Positions 1 through 9,131 of a stretch of DNA of 64,000 nucleotides are shown here, in pieces. The stretch's first letter is position 1. The number at the start of each line of letters is the position of its first letter. The stretch lies in the NCBI GenBank assembly GCA_041277045.1, contig JBGFSY010000001.1, positions 496,001 to 560,000 on the forward strand, read 5' to 3'. Below the pieces are notes generated by a model. That model was not told the DNA's origin. It worked only from the letters and a program-made list of their open reading frames with translations, and ran no database searches. The position numbers were made by a program, and so were the translations under genes. The stretch is from Reddybacter sp041277045. GTDB lineage: Bacteria; Pseudomonadota; Gammaproteobacteria; Pseudomonadales; Porticoccaceae.

Positions 1-363
1 AAAACCAATATTGCTGTCGCGCCGCCCATCCCCACCAAAACAGCGGGTGAAAGTAAGGCCATGGAAGGCGAGGCCAACTACACCAAAGCACGCATTAGCA
101 AACCCAGTAACAACACCACTATCCCCCCCGGGCAACGCGAAGTGCAGGTCAAGCTAGACCTTGTGCCACCGCTACAAACTGGCCACCTGGTGCAATTATA
201 TATCAATGGCCGCAAGCAGGGCCCACCCAGTGCCTCAAGCACCTTCACCGTCAGCAACCTTAATCGCGGTAAGCACAGTGTTCACGCCGACATTCTTGGC
301 GCCGATAAAAAACGTAATACCAAAACTCAAACCGTTACATTTCACATCGCAGCACTCCTCTAA
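1..363 (+). CDS. C-terminal part of a DUF4124-type secreted protein (left-truncated)
   Basis: The reading frame is open from the first base of the window, so the start lies outside; about 120 codons remain, ending at 363. What is visible is a Pro/Lys/Thr-rich linker followed by a small beta-rich domain ending in a conserved-looking stretch (SNLNRGKHSVHADILGA). Proteins with an N-terminal DUF4124 domain and this kind of C-terminus commonly sit between glnA and glnL in Pseudomonas-like genomes, and glnL follows here, which supports the call. The diagnostic DUF4124 domain itself is not in the window. No enzymatic function can be proposed; members are probably envelope proteins. Confidence 0.6.
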   Translation, partial: KTNIAVAPPIPTKTAGESKAMEGEANYTKARISKPSNNTTIPPGQREVQVKLDLVPPLQTGHLVQLYINGRKQGPPSASSTFTVSNLNRGKHSVHADILGADKKRNTKTQTVTFHIAALL

Positions 364-559
364 CAGTAATCCGAAAGCCCCCAAGCCCTCACTAATAGCA
401 CTCCTTGCCAGCGCACCAAGACAGTGCACCCCATCACTTTTACCGCTACACTCTAGCTCATAAAGCCTTCTGACTAACATGCCTCTGCGGCTACCAAGGA
501 TGGCCTGTTACTTGCTTTAACTAAATATATTTTGGCAAAGCGCTAGCCCTGTAACTTCA
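364..559. other. intergenic region upstream of glnL
   Basis: About 196 bases without a convincing gene. Near its end there is a GG-N10-GC arrangement (GG at about 534) that resembles a sigma-54 -24/-12 element, but it would place transcription start at the glnL start codon, so it is not called as a promoter. No terminator hairpin was found. Confidence 0.4.
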
Positions 560-1648
560 ATGAATAGTAATCAGATCACCCAGCTCGTTCTTGACAACCT
601 CAATACGAGTGTACTGCTGATAGATGACGACCTCTCTATCACCTACCTCAATCCGGCTGCAGAAAGCCTACTTGCCGTCAGCGCTCATCGCCTGCTCAAG
701 AGTAATGCCGCCCAGTTATTTGCCGAGGCCGAACCACGCCACGAGGTTTTTTTGAATGCGCTGAAAAAGGAATCGACATTTACAGAGCGCAAAGTCAAAG
801 TACTGCTGCCCGATCTACGTGAAATTACCGTCGACTACTCTGTGACGCCGGTGACACAAGAGGGGCAACAACTGCTACTGCTTGAAATGCTGCCGGTGGA
901 TCGAACCCTGCGCATCGACAGAGAGGAGGCCCTGATATCGGCCAACGACACTTCGCGCAACCTGGTTCGAGGGCTTGCCCACGAAATCAAAAACCCCCTG
1001 GGCGGTATTCGCGGCGCATCCCAGTTATTGGCGCTGGAGCTAGATAGAAGCGAACTCGTTGAGTACACCGACATTATCATTGCCGAAACCGACCGTCTGC
1101 GCGAACTGGTTGACCGTCTCCTCGGCTCACCGCTGCCGACCAAATTCTCTCAGCTTAATATCCATGAAGTCACCGAACACGTGGCCACACTGGTACAGGC
1201 AGAAACTCACGGCTCGCTCATCATCAAAAAAGATTACGACCCGAGCATCCCGGAAATCACCGGCGACCGAGAGAAGCTTATTCAAGCCGTACTCAATGTC
1301 GTGCGCAATGCGATGCAGGCTTTGGATGGCGCTGAAAAAATCGGCCACGGCGGCGAGATTATCCTGCGCACCCGTATTCTCAATCATTTTACGATCGGCA
1401 AAAAACGCCACCCCATGGTGTGCCGACTCGATATCATCGATAACGGGCCCGGCATCTCCAGCGATATCAGCGAGCGCATTTTCTACCCGATGATTAGCGG
1501 ACGCGCCGAAGGTAGCGGCCTTGGCCTGCCCATAGCGCAATCAGCTATCCACCAGCACCAGGGCTTAATCGAGTGTGATAGCAAACCAGGCTACACACGT
1601 TTTTCTATTTATCTTCCACTCAAACCCATTGAGGACAGGCTAGCATGA
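560..1648 (+). CDS. glnL: nitrogen regulation sensor histidine kinase NtrB
   Basis: Sensor kinase/phosphatase of the NtrB-NtrC system, which reads nitrogen status through PII and phosphorylates NtrC. The 362-residue product has an N-terminal PAS domain (about 8-115) and no membrane segment, as expected for the cytosolic NtrB. The H-box (GLAHEIKNPLGG) places the phosphoaccepting histidine at residue 141. The N-box (NVVRNAMQAL), G1 (DNGPGI) and G2 (GSGLGLPIAQS) ATP-binding motifs follow in order. The stop overlaps the glnG start (ATGA), indicating translational coupling. Length and order are normal for the family. Confidence 0.97.
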   Translation: MNSNQITQLVLDNLNTSVLLIDDDLSITYLNPAAESLLAVSAHRLLKSNAAQLFAEAEPRHEVFLNALKKESTFTERKVKVLLPDLREITVDYSVTPVTQEGQQLLLLEMLPVDRTLRIDREEALISANDTSRNLVRGLAHEIKNPLGGIRGASQLLALELDRSELVEYTDIIIAETDRLRELVDRLLGSPLPTKFSQLNIHEVTEHVATLVQAETHGSLIIKKDYDPSIPEITGDREKLIQAVLNVVRNAMQALDGAEKIGHGGEIILRTRILNHFTIGKKRHPMVCRLDIIDNGPGISSDISERIFYPMISGRAEGSGLGLPIAQSAIHQHQGLIECDSKPGYTRFSIYLPLKPIEDRLA

Positions 1649-3057
1649 TGAAACCAACAGTTTGGATCGTCGACGATGACAACTCGATTCGCTGGGTTAT
1701 GGAAAAAGCGCTGGAGAAAGCCAGCCTCACGGTGCGTAGTTTCGAGGACGCAGGCAAACTGCTCACCGCCCTCGACAAGAACCCCGACGAGCCCGACACC
1801 ATTATTAGCGACATTCGCATGCCGGGTATCGACGGCCTTGCCCTGCTCGACAAAATTCACGCCGAATTCCCCCAACTGCCGATTATTATTACCACCGCCC
1901 ACTCCGATCTCGATAGCGCTGTTGCCGCTTATCAGGGCGGCGCCTTCGAATATCTACCCAAGCCCTTTGACGTCGACGACTTGATCTCAGTCGCCAACCG
2001 GGCCATTGCCTTTGCCCAGGAAAAAGCTCACAAAACGATTGACGTGCCGCCTCTTGAAAAAACCGAAATTATTGGCGAAGCACCCGCTATGCAGGAGGTC
2101 TTCCGCGCGATTGGACGACTCTCTCACGCCAACATCACTGTCTTGATTAACGGCCAGTCCGGCACTGGTAAAGAGCTCGTTGCCAAGGCACTGCATCGCC
2201 ACAGCCCGCGCAAAGGCGCACCCTTTGTCGCACTAAACATGGCCGCAATCCCCCACGACCTGATCGAATCAGAACTATTCGGCCACGAGAAAGGCGCCTT
2301 TACCGGCGCGGCTCAACGCCGCATAGGACGCTTTGAGCAAGCCGAGGGCGGCACTCTCTTCCTCGACGAAATTGGCGATATGCCACAGGAAGCCCAGACT
2401 CGATTACTACGAGTATTGGCTGACGGTGAGTTTTATCGTGTTGGCGGGCACACATCAATTAATTCAAGTGTGCGAATTATTGCCGCGACCCACCAAAACC
2501 TTGAGCAGCTGGTCGAAGAACACCGTTTTCGTGAAGACCTCTTTCACCGCCTTAATGTGATTCGCATCCACCTGCCCAAACTGGCCGACCGACGCGAGGA
2601 TATTCCACGGCTTATCAATCACTTTTTCCACGAGTCGGCAAAGGAATTAGAAGTCGAACCCAAGGTTCTCTCTCCTGAAGCAGAGGCCTTTCTCAGCAAC
2701 CAGCCCTGGCCCGGCAATGTTCGCCAACTGGAAAACACCTGCCGCTGGTTGACCGTTATGGCCGCGGGGCGGGAAGTGCTACTCACCGACCTACCACCGG
2801 AACTGCGCGACAAGCCTAGCGACCAAAGAGCTTCAGGAACAAACTGGGAACAGGGACTGCAGCAGTGGTTGAAACAGGAACTGGCTCAAGGCAAGAAAAA
2901 CATACTGGCGACGGCCCTGCCCTCCTTCGAGCGCACCGTCATCGAAACCGCCCTGCAACACACCGCCGGACGTAAGCGCGATGCCGCAGAACTTTTGGGC
3001 TGGGGCCGCAATACGCTGACACGCAAACTGCACGAACTCAATATAGAGGTACAATAA
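1645..3057 (+). CDS. glnG: nitrogen regulation response regulator NtrC
   Basis: Sigma-54-dependent enhancer-binding activator, 470 residues. The receiver domain (1-120) has the acidic pocket DDD at 10-12, phosphoacceptor Asp56 (in SDIRMPG) and Lys106 (in PKPFD). The central AAA+ domain has Walker A GQSGTGKE and the sigma-54 contact loop GAFTGA. The C-terminus carries a Fis-type helix-turn-helix (AAELLGWGRNTLTRKL). It is translationally coupled to glnL. The expected targets are glnA, amtB and other nitrogen genes; amtB lies at 47.8 kb in this window. A bidirectional terminator follows. Confidence 0.98.
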   Translation: MMKPTVWIVDDDNSIRWVMEKALEKASLTVRSFEDAGKLLTALDKNPDEPDTIISDIRMPGIDGLALLDKIHAEFPQLPIIITTAHSDLDSAVAAYQGGAFEYLPKPFDVDDLISVANRAIAFAQEKAHKTIDVPPLEKTEIIGEAPAMQEVFRAIGRLSHANITVLINGQSGTGKELVAKALHRHSPRKGAPFVALNMAAIPHDLIESELFGHEKGAFTGAAQRRIGRFEQAEGGTLFLDEIGDMPQEAQTRLLRVLADGEFYRVGGHTSINSSVRIIAATHQNLEQLVEEHRFREDLFHRLNVIRIHLPKLADRREDIPRLINHFFHESAKELEVEPKVLSPEAEAFLSNQPWPGNVRQLENTCRWLTVMAAGREVLLTDLPPELRDKPSDQRASGTNWEQGLQQWLKQELAQGKKNILATALPSFERTVIETALQHTAGRKRDAAELLGWGRNTLTRKLHELNIEVQ

Positions 3058-3094
3058 AACAGGCTCAGCTCGCAAACACTCAAGCTGAAACCAG

Positions 3095-3128
3095 AAACGC
3101 CGCTGTAGAGTTATCGACAGCGGCGTTT
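3095..3128. terminator. bidirectional hairpin between glnG and secB
   Basis: Perfect 12-bp inverted repeat AAACGCCGCTGT / ACAGCGGCGTTT with a 10-base loop, between the stops of convergent glnG (3057) and secB (3150). The 3' arm ends in only three T residues in each direction, so it is a plausible but not a classic U-tract terminator. Confidence 0.75.
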
Positions 3129-3149
3129 GTACCTATAGACAAGCTCGAT

Positions 3150-3662
3150 CTAATTCAATTTATTGGCCGGCTGGCCCTCAGCGGCTTTATTCCTTTGCTC
3201 TGCCACCGCTTGCTGGAACAGGGCATCAAAATTAATCGGCGGCAACATCAGCGCCGGGAAGCTACCACGCACCGAAACGTTATCAATCAACTCGCGAGCA
3301 TAGGGAAACAAAATCGCGGGGCATTGAGAATTTAAAAGCTGAGCCAGTTGCGGCTGCTCGAGACCCTTGACCATAAAGATACCGGCCTGTTGTACTTCAA
3401 TCAGATAAGCCGTTTTATCATCTTCAGAGACGGTAATGGTTAAACGCAGTACCACCTCATAGTGCTCATCATCAATTTTTTTAACTTCTGTGCCAATATC
3501 CTGATTGACCTGGGGCGCCCACTGGCGCGTGAAGGCCTGAGCACCCATTGGCAACTCAAAGGACAGATCTTTGAGAAAAATGCGCTTTAAGGCAAATTGC
3601 GTGCCCGCGCTCGTGTCGAGGCCATCCCCAGAAGGGGCGCCAGTCGTTTCGTTTTCAGCCAT
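3150..3662 (-). CDS. secB: protein-export chaperone SecB
   Basis: Cytosolic tetrameric chaperone that keeps preproteins unfolded and delivers them to SecA. The 170-residue product has the SecB fold sequence throughout, including QFALKRIFLKDLSFE near the N-terminus and the conserved CPAILFPYARE segment. It is the last gene of the rhodanese-grxC-secB group, the order known from enterobacteria and pseudomonads. The first 16 residues (Gly/Asp/Thr-rich) are a variable extension. Confidence 0.97.
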   Translation of the reverse strand: MAENETTGAPSGDGLDTSAGTQFALKRIFLKDLSFELPMGAQAFTRQWAPQVNQDIGTEVKKIDDEHYEVVLRLTITVSEDDKTAYLIEVQQAGIFMVKGLEQPQLAQLLNSQCPAILFPYARELIDNVSVRGSFPALMLPPINFDALFQQAVAEQRNKAAEGQPANKLN

Positions 3663-3724
3663 AGTACTCTCGGTAAATAGTTACTGGATAAATAATTAAA
3701 TGCTGCGCCACACTGGATACACAA

Positions 3725-4003
3725 TCAGGCATTCAACAGAGGCAGCAAGCCACCCTGCTGATGCAAAGCCGCAAGCTCGGTATAACCACCAATATGTTGC
3801 TCGCCAAGCCAAATTTGCGGCACAGTGCGCTGACCGCTGGCCTGCATGACTTCGCCGCGCAGCTCGGCATTCCCATCAACTGCCACATCTTCAAAGCCGA
3901 CGCCCAACTGCGCCAGCAGCCGTCGAGCGGCAACACAGTAGGGGCAAAACCGAGTGGTAAACATTTTCACAGCACTCGTTGATTCGCTGAGTGGATTACT
4001 CAC
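3725..4003 (-). CDS. grxC: glutaredoxin 3
   Basis: Small thiol-disulfide oxidoreductase that uses glutathione. The active site CPYC (residues 20-23 from the chosen start), the cis-Pro motif TVPQIW and the GG-YTEL glutathione-binding motif are all present. I chose a GTG at 4003 because it overlaps the stop of the upstream rhodanese gene as GTGA, giving 92 residues. An ATG at 4036 (103 residues) or a GTG at 3970 nearer the core are alternatives; none has a strong Shine-Dalgarno. It sits in the usual yibN-grxC-secB order. Confidence 0.92.
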   Translation of the reverse strand: MSNPLSESTSAVKMFTTRFCPYCVAARRLLAQLGVGFEDVAVDGNAELRGEVMQASGQRTVPQIWLGEQHIGGYTELAALHQQGGLLPLLNA

Positions 4004-4410
4004 GGGGTTACCACGGGCAAGCTCTGGTGCATCCACTCGCCCATACCACCTCGCAAGCGCTGCACATCGTAGCCGGCCAAACGCAGTTTGCGGCCGGCAG
4101 GTGCCGCTTGCTGGCCAATTTTGTCAACCAGAACAATTTTTTGCTCTCGATATTTTTCCAGCTCAGAAATGCGTCCGTCCAGCTTTGCACTAGGAATATT
4201 AATAGCGCCGGTAATACAGCCAGCGGCGTACTCTTTGCTGTCGCGCAGGTCGACCAGCACCGCCTCATCACCATTTAGCAGACGGGTTAGCTCGTGAACA
4301 GAAAGCTGTTTGCCGGCCTTTTTCTGCTCGCTAAACGCGAAAACATAAATCAATACGAGCAAGGCGCTGACCAAGACCCATTGCTCACTAATAAAAACAA
4401 AAAAGCTCAC
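4000..4410 (-). CDS. membrane-anchored rhodanese-like protein (YibN type), active-site Cys missing
   Basis: From the GTG at 4410, which has GGAAGG upstream, the product is 136 residues. It has one N-terminal membrane helix (WVLVSALLVLIYVFAF, about residues 10-25) followed by a cytosolic rhodanese domain (VDLRDSKEYAAGCITGAINIP). Where active rhodaneses carry the persulfide-forming cysteine (V-V-C-x-x-G), this protein reads VLVDKIGQQ, with Asp in that place, so sulfurtransferase activity is unlikely. A longer frame reaching 4641 exists, but its added N-terminus looks like noncoding sequence overlapping the gpmI leader. It is the first gene of the grxC-secB group. Confidence 0.88.
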   Translation of the reverse strand: MSFFVFISEQWVLVSALLVLIYVFAFSEQKKAGKQLSVHELTRLLNGDEAVLVDLRDSKEYAAGCITGAINIPSAKLDGRISELEKYREQKIVLVDKIGQQAAPAGRKLRLAGYDVQRLRGGMGEWMHQSLPVVTP

Positions 4411-4647
4411 GTTACAAACACCTTCCCTAAACAGGGCCGCTAATAATTTCCGGCATAGTATACACAAGTTGCCCTGCCGACAGCAGCCTGGACCCCCGTC
4501 AAAAATTGACCAAACGTCGTTATTTGCCGGCGGATCAAATAGCCTTTGTGGTGTCGAGCGCGTACTATTTGCACCAACAAAAACCCTCACCCAAAAGTGT
4601 CCCTCAGCGCCCATTTTTGCAACAGACTTCAGGCCAAGCAATCAATT
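4411..4647. other. divergent promoter region, rhodanese / gpmI
   Basis: 237 bases between divergent start codons. A TATACT hexamer on the minus strand around 4454-4459 is a possible -10 for the rhodanese operon, but no good -35 pairs with it. No other site could be supported. Confidence 0.4.
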
Positions 4648-6192
4648 ATGAACAAACAAAAAGCACCCCTGGTACTACTCATTCTCGACGGCTGGGGATA
4701 TAGCGAGTCGACTGAGGCCAATGCTATTTATAGCGCCAACTCCCCCACCTGGGACAAGCTATGGCAGGGTGAGGCCAAAACGCTGGTGCACTGCTCTGGC
4801 GAGCGAGTGGGTCTGCCAGCGGGGCAAATGGGCAATTCAGAAGTCGGGCACATGACGCTCGGTGCCGGGCGCGTTGTCTACCAAAATTTAAGCCGTATTA
4901 ACAAAGCCATCGACGACGGCAGTTTTTTTTCCAATTCCGCCTACTGCGAGGCCATCGACAAAGTCGTCGACAGCGGTAAAAAACTACACATTTTCGGCCT
5001 GCTATCACCCGGCGGTGTACACAGCCACGAAGACCACCTACTGGCACTTATCGACATGGCTGCCCAGCGCGGTGCCAAAGAGGTTTATCTGCACGCTTTT
5101 CTTGATGGCCGAGATACACCTCCCCGCAGCGCCAAAACGTCCATTGAGAAAGTCACGGATAAATTCAAGGCGCTCAACATCGGCCGTATCGCCTCCGTCA
5201 GTGGGCGCTATTATGCAATGGACAGAGATCAGCGCTGGGATCGCATCGAACCCGTCTATCGCCTGCTCACCGAAGCCAAAGCGGAGCACTGCAGTGCCAA
5301 TGCCCTGGATGCACTGGAACAAGCCTATGCCCGTGATGAAAATGATGAATTCGTCAGCCCGACACAAATCAAAGCAGAGGGTGAAAGCCCGGCCAGTATT
5401 GACGACGGCGACAGCGTGATCTTTATGAACTTCCGCCCCGATCGCGCCCGCCAACTGAGCAGGGTCTTCGTCGATGCCAGCTTCAGCGAATTCCCCCGGC
5501 CGGCTCACCCCCAGCTTACCGAGTTTGTCACCAGCACTCAGTACGCAGCCGAACTCAACACCCACATCGCTTTCCCACCGCAAACCCTGGTCAATGGCCT
5601 CGGTGAATACCTTGCCGCTCAGGGCAAGACTCAACTCAGAATTGCCGAAACTGAGAAATATGCCCATGTTACTTTCTTCTTTAGCGGTGGTCGTGAAGAC
5701 TGCTATCCGGGTGAAGAGCGCACATTGATCCCCTCACCCGACGTCGCTACTTACGACTTAAAGCCTGAGATGAGCGCCCTTGAGGTCACTGACAATCTCG
5801 TCGCCGCCATCACCGGCGGGCAATACGACGCAATCATCTGCAACTTCGCCAATGGCGATATGGTTGGACACACCGGGGTTTTCAGTGCGGCTATCAAAGC
5901 CGTTGAAACCCTGGATGCCTGTGTCGGCAAAGTTCTCGAAGCACTCGATGAAGTCGGCGGCGACTGCCTGATTACCGCCGACCACGGTAACGTCGAGAAC
6001 ATGGTCGATGCACAAACGGGGCAGATACTCACCTCCCACACCATCGACCCGGTACCGCTAATCTACGTTGGCAATAAACAAGTACAGCTGAATACAGCCG
6101 GCTCTCTCGCCGATATCGCACCGACCATTCTCGAGCTGATGGGCCTCGCCCAGCCCGCTGAAATGAGCGGCCACTCACTGCTGTATCGATAA
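4648..6192 (+). CDS. gpmI: 2,3-bisphosphoglycerate-independent phosphoglycerate mutase
   Basis: Interconverts 3- and 2-phosphoglycerate in glycolysis and gluconeogenesis, using two Mn ions and a phosphoserine. The 514-residue length is standard. The metal ligand Asp14 (LILDGWG), nucleophile Ser64 (GQMGNSEVGH) and the C-terminal TADHGN metal site are present. The start is the ATG at 4648 (MNKQKAPLVLLILDGWG); the frame is open further upstream, but that extension has no family similarity. It is followed at 30 bases by the envC-like gene, as in enterobacteria and pseudomonads. Confidence 0.97.
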   Translation: MNKQKAPLVLLILDGWGYSESTEANAIYSANSPTWDKLWQGEAKTLVHCSGERVGLPAGQMGNSEVGHMTLGAGRVVYQNLSRINKAIDDGSFFSNSAYCEAIDKVVDSGKKLHIFGLLSPGGVHSHEDHLLALIDMAAQRGAKEVYLHAFLDGRDTPPRSAKTSIEKVTDKFKALNIGRIASVSGRYYAMDRDQRWDRIEPVYRLLTEAKAEHCSANALDALEQAYARDENDEFVSPTQIKAEGESPASIDDGDSVIFMNFRPDRARQLSRVFVDASFSEFPRPAHPQLTEFVTSTQYAAELNTHIAFPPQTLVNGLGEYLAAQGKTQLRIAETEKYAHVTFFFSGGREDCYPGEERTLIPSPDVATYDLKPEMSALEVTDNLVAAITGGQYDAIICNFANGDMVGHTGVFSAAIKAVETLDACVGKVLEALDEVGGDCLITADHGNVENMVDAQTGQILTSHTIDPVPLIYVGNKQVQLNTAGSLADIAPTILELMGLAQPAEMSGHSLLYR

Positions 6193-6221
6193 GGTGAGCC
6201 TGAGCTCTGCACAATAAACCC

Positions 6222-7364
6222 ATGCCAAAATCGCCTACATGGCTCATAGCGCTGTCGATATTCACAGCGCTAGCCTTCACCCCGCCGCTTTTTGCCAAGG
6301 GTGAGCAGGCCAAGCTGAACGCACTGAGCAATAACATATCCCAACTGCAAAAAAAGTTACGTGTCACTCGCACCGAACACGACAAGTCTGCCGCCCACCT
6401 GCGGGAAATAGAGCTTAAAACTGCAGAAACTCGCCGCCGGGTACTGAGCCTCGACAAAGACATACGCCTGCTGGGCAAAGAGCTGAGCAAACTCTATACC
6501 CAGAAAGAACAGCTTGATGGCAAACGTCGTCGCCAGGGGGGACAAGCTGCCCAGGAACTCTCCGCCGCCTACAGGCTGGGGCGAGAAGAGCCACTAAAAG
6601 TGCTCCTCAATATGGAGAACCCCGAAGAACTGGGCCGTACATTAAAGTACTACGAGTACATTGTTAAAGCCCGCAGCAAAATTCTCGAAGACTACCAAAA
6701 CACCATCCGCGAGCTGGACGATGTCGAACAAACACTTTTAAGTAAGCAAAACACCCTCTCGAACAAAAGGACTGAATTACAGGCTATTCATCAAACATTA
6801 AAGGTCGAAATCAAGCAGCGCAACGCCCTGCTGAAAAACTCACGCCAACAAATTAACAATGGAAAGGGCCAGCTGACAAAACTCAACCTGGAGCGCCAGC
6901 AGCTCGAAAGTATTATTCAAGCCTTACAAAACCATGTTCAGAATTTAAATATTCCTGACAGCCAACCCTTTAGCCAGCGCCGCGGCAAACTGCCGTGGCC
7001 AGTCAAGGGTCGAGTCGGTCATAGCTTTGGCTCAGCTCGCGGCTCGCATCTAAAGTGGCACGGCTGGCTGCTTAACGCCAGAAACGCCAGCCCTGTAAAA
7101 GCCATCCACTATGGCCGCGTGGTTTTTTCCGACTACCTGCGTGGCCAGGGCCTACTCGTCATTGTCGACCACGGCGACAATTACCTCAGCCTGTACGCTC
7201 ACAATCAGGCGCTATTAAAAGAAACCGGCGAATGGGTTCACCCAGGGGAAGTCATTGCCAAAGTCGGCAATACCGGCGGTCTGGAGCACAGCGCTTTATA
7301 TTTTGAAATACGCCGCAAAGGCAAAGCCGTCGACCCGAAAAGGTGGCTTAAGCCCCGCGCGTAA
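6222..7364 (+). CDS. envC: murein hydrolase activator EnvC family protein
   Basis: Periplasmic coiled-coil protein with a degenerate LytM domain that activates AmiA/AmiB amidases at the division septum. The 380-residue product has a signal peptide (1-25, ending PPLFA-KG), a long coiled coil (about 28-245, rich in Q/E/K/L heptads) and a C-terminal LytM domain (about 255-377). The zinc ligands of active M23 peptidases are largely missing: the HxH position reads AHNQ and the last motif is LYFEIRRKGKAV, as in EnvC, so it should be an activator rather than a hydrolase. No strong Shine-Dalgarno is seen before the ATG. Confidence 0.9.
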   Translation: MPKSPTWLIALSIFTALAFTPPLFAKGEQAKLNALSNNISQLQKKLRVTRTEHDKSAAHLREIELKTAETRRRVLSLDKDIRLLGKELSKLYTQKEQLDGKRRRQGGQAAQELSAAYRLGREEPLKVLLNMENPEELGRTLKYYEYIVKARSKILEDYQNTIRELDDVEQTLLSKQNTLSNKRTELQAIHQTLKVEIKQRNALLKNSRQQINNGKGQLTKLNLERQQLESIIQALQNHVQNLNIPDSQPFSQRRGKLPWPVKGRVGHSFGSARGSHLKWHGWLLNARNASPVKAIHYGRVVFSDYLRGQGLLVIVDHGDNYLSLYAHNQALLKETGEWVHPGEVIAKVGNTGGLEHSALYFEIRRKGKAVDPKRWLKPRA

Positions 7365-7427
7365 ATACGCTGAATTACGCTACACTGCCACTCACATCCA
7401 AAGAGTATTCCGCCCAGGACAAGAATA

Positions 7428-8717
7428 ATGAATCAACTCACTCGCTCTCTAGCACAATACGGACTACTACTATCGCTGCTTAGTGCAACTCATCTCTGGG
7501 CTGATGATGCCCCCGACGATGCGCGCCTGCCTATTGAAGAACTGCAACTGTTCGCTCAGGTTTTTGAGCAAATCCGCTCCGCCTATGTTGAAAAAATCGA
7601 CGACAAAACCTTAATAGAAAATGCCATTACCGGCTTGCTTGGCGAACTCGACCCCCATTCCGCTTTTTTAAAAAAAGCGTCGTATAAAGATCTTCAAGAA
7701 CACACCAGCGGCGAGTTCGGTGGCATCGGTATTGAAGTCGGCATGGAGGACGGTTTTATCAAAGTCATCTCGCCCATCGACGACACCCCTGCGTCTCTCG
7801 CAGGAATAGAGGCTGGCGACCTAATCATCAAGCTCGACAGTCACGCCGTGCAGGGCATGAGTCTGGAAGAGTCCCTCGAAATCATGCGCGGTGACAAAGG
7901 CTCGCCGCTGACACTGACCATAGCTAGGGATAATGTGGACAGCCCACTGATAATTACTGTCATCAGGGACATTATCAAAACCACCAGTGTGCGCCACAAC
8001 GTCCTTGAAGAAGGCTTTGGCTATATCCGCATTGCCCAATTCCAAGCCAATACGGGTAAAGAATTTCGCCAAAGCATCGAGGCACTTTTAAAAGAAGAGA
8101 ACCCCCTTAAAGGCTTGGTTTTAGACCTTCGCAATAACTCCGGTGGTTTGTTACCCGCTTCCGTAGAGGTAGCCGATGCGATGCTGGATGGCGGCCTGGT
8201 GGTCTATACCGAGGGTCGAGCGCCATCATCCAACACTCGCTTTTCCGCACAGGCCGGGGAACTATTAAAAGACACACCACTGGTTATCTTGATTAACGGC
8301 GGTACAGCCTCCGCATCTGAAATCGTTGCCGGTGCCATTCAAGATCACCATCGCGGCGTTATTATGGGCACCCGCAGTTTCGGCAAGGGCTCGGTACAGA
8401 ATATTCTGCCACTCAGCGATGGTCGCGCAATCAAGCTCACCACGGCCCGATACTTCACCCCTGAGGGCCGCTCAATCCAGGCAGAGGGGATACAACCGGA
8501 TATCTGGGTGGAACGCGCAGAGCTCAAGTCATCGACCAGTCAACGCCCAGGCATAAAGGAGGCCGATTTAAGCGGGCACCTTAGCCAGGGGGCGACAAAA
8601 AACTCTCCAACCAACTCACCAAAACATCGTACAGATATTAAAGACTATCAACTAGTTGAGGCTTTAAACCTACTAAAAGGTCTTGCCATCCTGTCAAAAC
8701 AGCCATCCCTCAACTGA
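7428..8717 (+). CDS. ctpA: carboxy-terminal processing protease (S41, CtpA family)
   Basis: Periplasmic serine protease of the Prc/CtpA type. The 429-residue product has a signal peptide (1-26), a PDZ domain (about 95-175) with the carboxylate-binding GGIGIEVG loop, and the S41 catalytic core with nucleophile Ser297 (GTASASE) and general base Lys320 (SFGKGSVQ). The C-terminal 60 residues are polar and probably flexible. It follows envC at 63 bases with a Shine-Dalgarno (AGGA); gpmI-envC-ctpA is a conserved order. It probably acts on envelope or peptidoglycan-associated proteins. Confidence 0.95.
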   Translation: MNQLTRSLAQYGLLLSLLSATHLWADDAPDDARLPIEELQLFAQVFEQIRSAYVEKIDDKTLIENAITGLLGELDPHSAFLKKASYKDLQEHTSGEFGGIGIEVGMEDGFIKVISPIDDTPASLAGIEAGDLIIKLDSHAVQGMSLEESLEIMRGDKGSPLTLTIARDNVDSPLIITVIRDIIKTTSVRHNVLEEGFGYIRIAQFQANTGKEFRQSIEALLKEENPLKGLVLDLRNNSGGLLPASVEVADAMLDGGLVVYTEGRAPSSNTRFSAQAGELLKDTPLVILINGGTASASEIVAGAIQDHHRGVIMGTRSFGKGSVQNILPLSDGRAIKLTTARYFTPEGRSIQAEGIQPDIWVERAELKSSTSQRPGIKEADLSGHLSQGATKNSPTNSPKHRTDIKDYQLVEALNLLKGLAILSKQPSLN

Positions 8718-8897
8718 TTATTGACCAACAACTCTTTACATTCGAGCCAAACTAAATTATAAAGATAGAGATTCAATCAAGTACTTAACAAAAGTAATAG
8801 TTTTGAGTGGTGCCAAGCAAGGGATAGCTTAGCGTAAAAAAAAGGCGGAGAGCCATATAATAACCCATTAAACTTGACACCTCACAGGCCTGTGCTT

Positions 8898-9131
8898 ATG
8901 AATAATGTTGTCTACATCACTAGGGAAAGTGATCCAACGAGCCCCTCTTCCGCTCGAGTGCGTAGCAATCGCTACTTCAAGCTCTCTGACAATTGGTACT
9001 TTATCACTCGAGAGGGTGCAACCCTGGGTCCCTATGATTCCAAAGGGGAGGCTGAACAGGCCGTAACGGACTATATTCAGTTTATTAATCAAGCAACGCC
9101 TTCTCTATTAAAGCTGTTGGTAACGCGCTAA
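8898..9131 (+). CDS. DUF6316 family small protein
   Basis: A 77-residue protein of unknown function. The core RSNRYFKLSDNWYFITREG followed by LGPY and a helical AEQAVTDYIQFI tail matches my recollection of the DUF6316 family, short cytosolic proteins of gammaproteobacteria. The ATG at 8898 is the first ATG; a TTG at 8874 and GTG codons nearby are alternatives. A perfect TTGACA (8874-8879) and a 12-bp dyad CACAGGCCTGTG (8883-8894) lie directly upstream and complicate the start choice. Confidence 0.7.
   Translation: MNNVVYITRESDPTSPSSARVRSNRYFKLSDNWYFITREGATLGPYDSKGEAEQAVTDYIQFINQATPSLLKLLVTR

Noticed and set aside
530..560. Sigma-54-like GG-N10-GC element before glnL
   Set aside because: It would start transcription at or within a few bases of the ATG, leaving no ribosome site, and only half of the consensus bases match.
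4411..4641. Longer rhodanese frame starting at 4641
   Set aside because: The extra N-terminus has no family similarity and covers the divergent promoter region; a GTG with a good Shine-Dalgarno exists at 4410.
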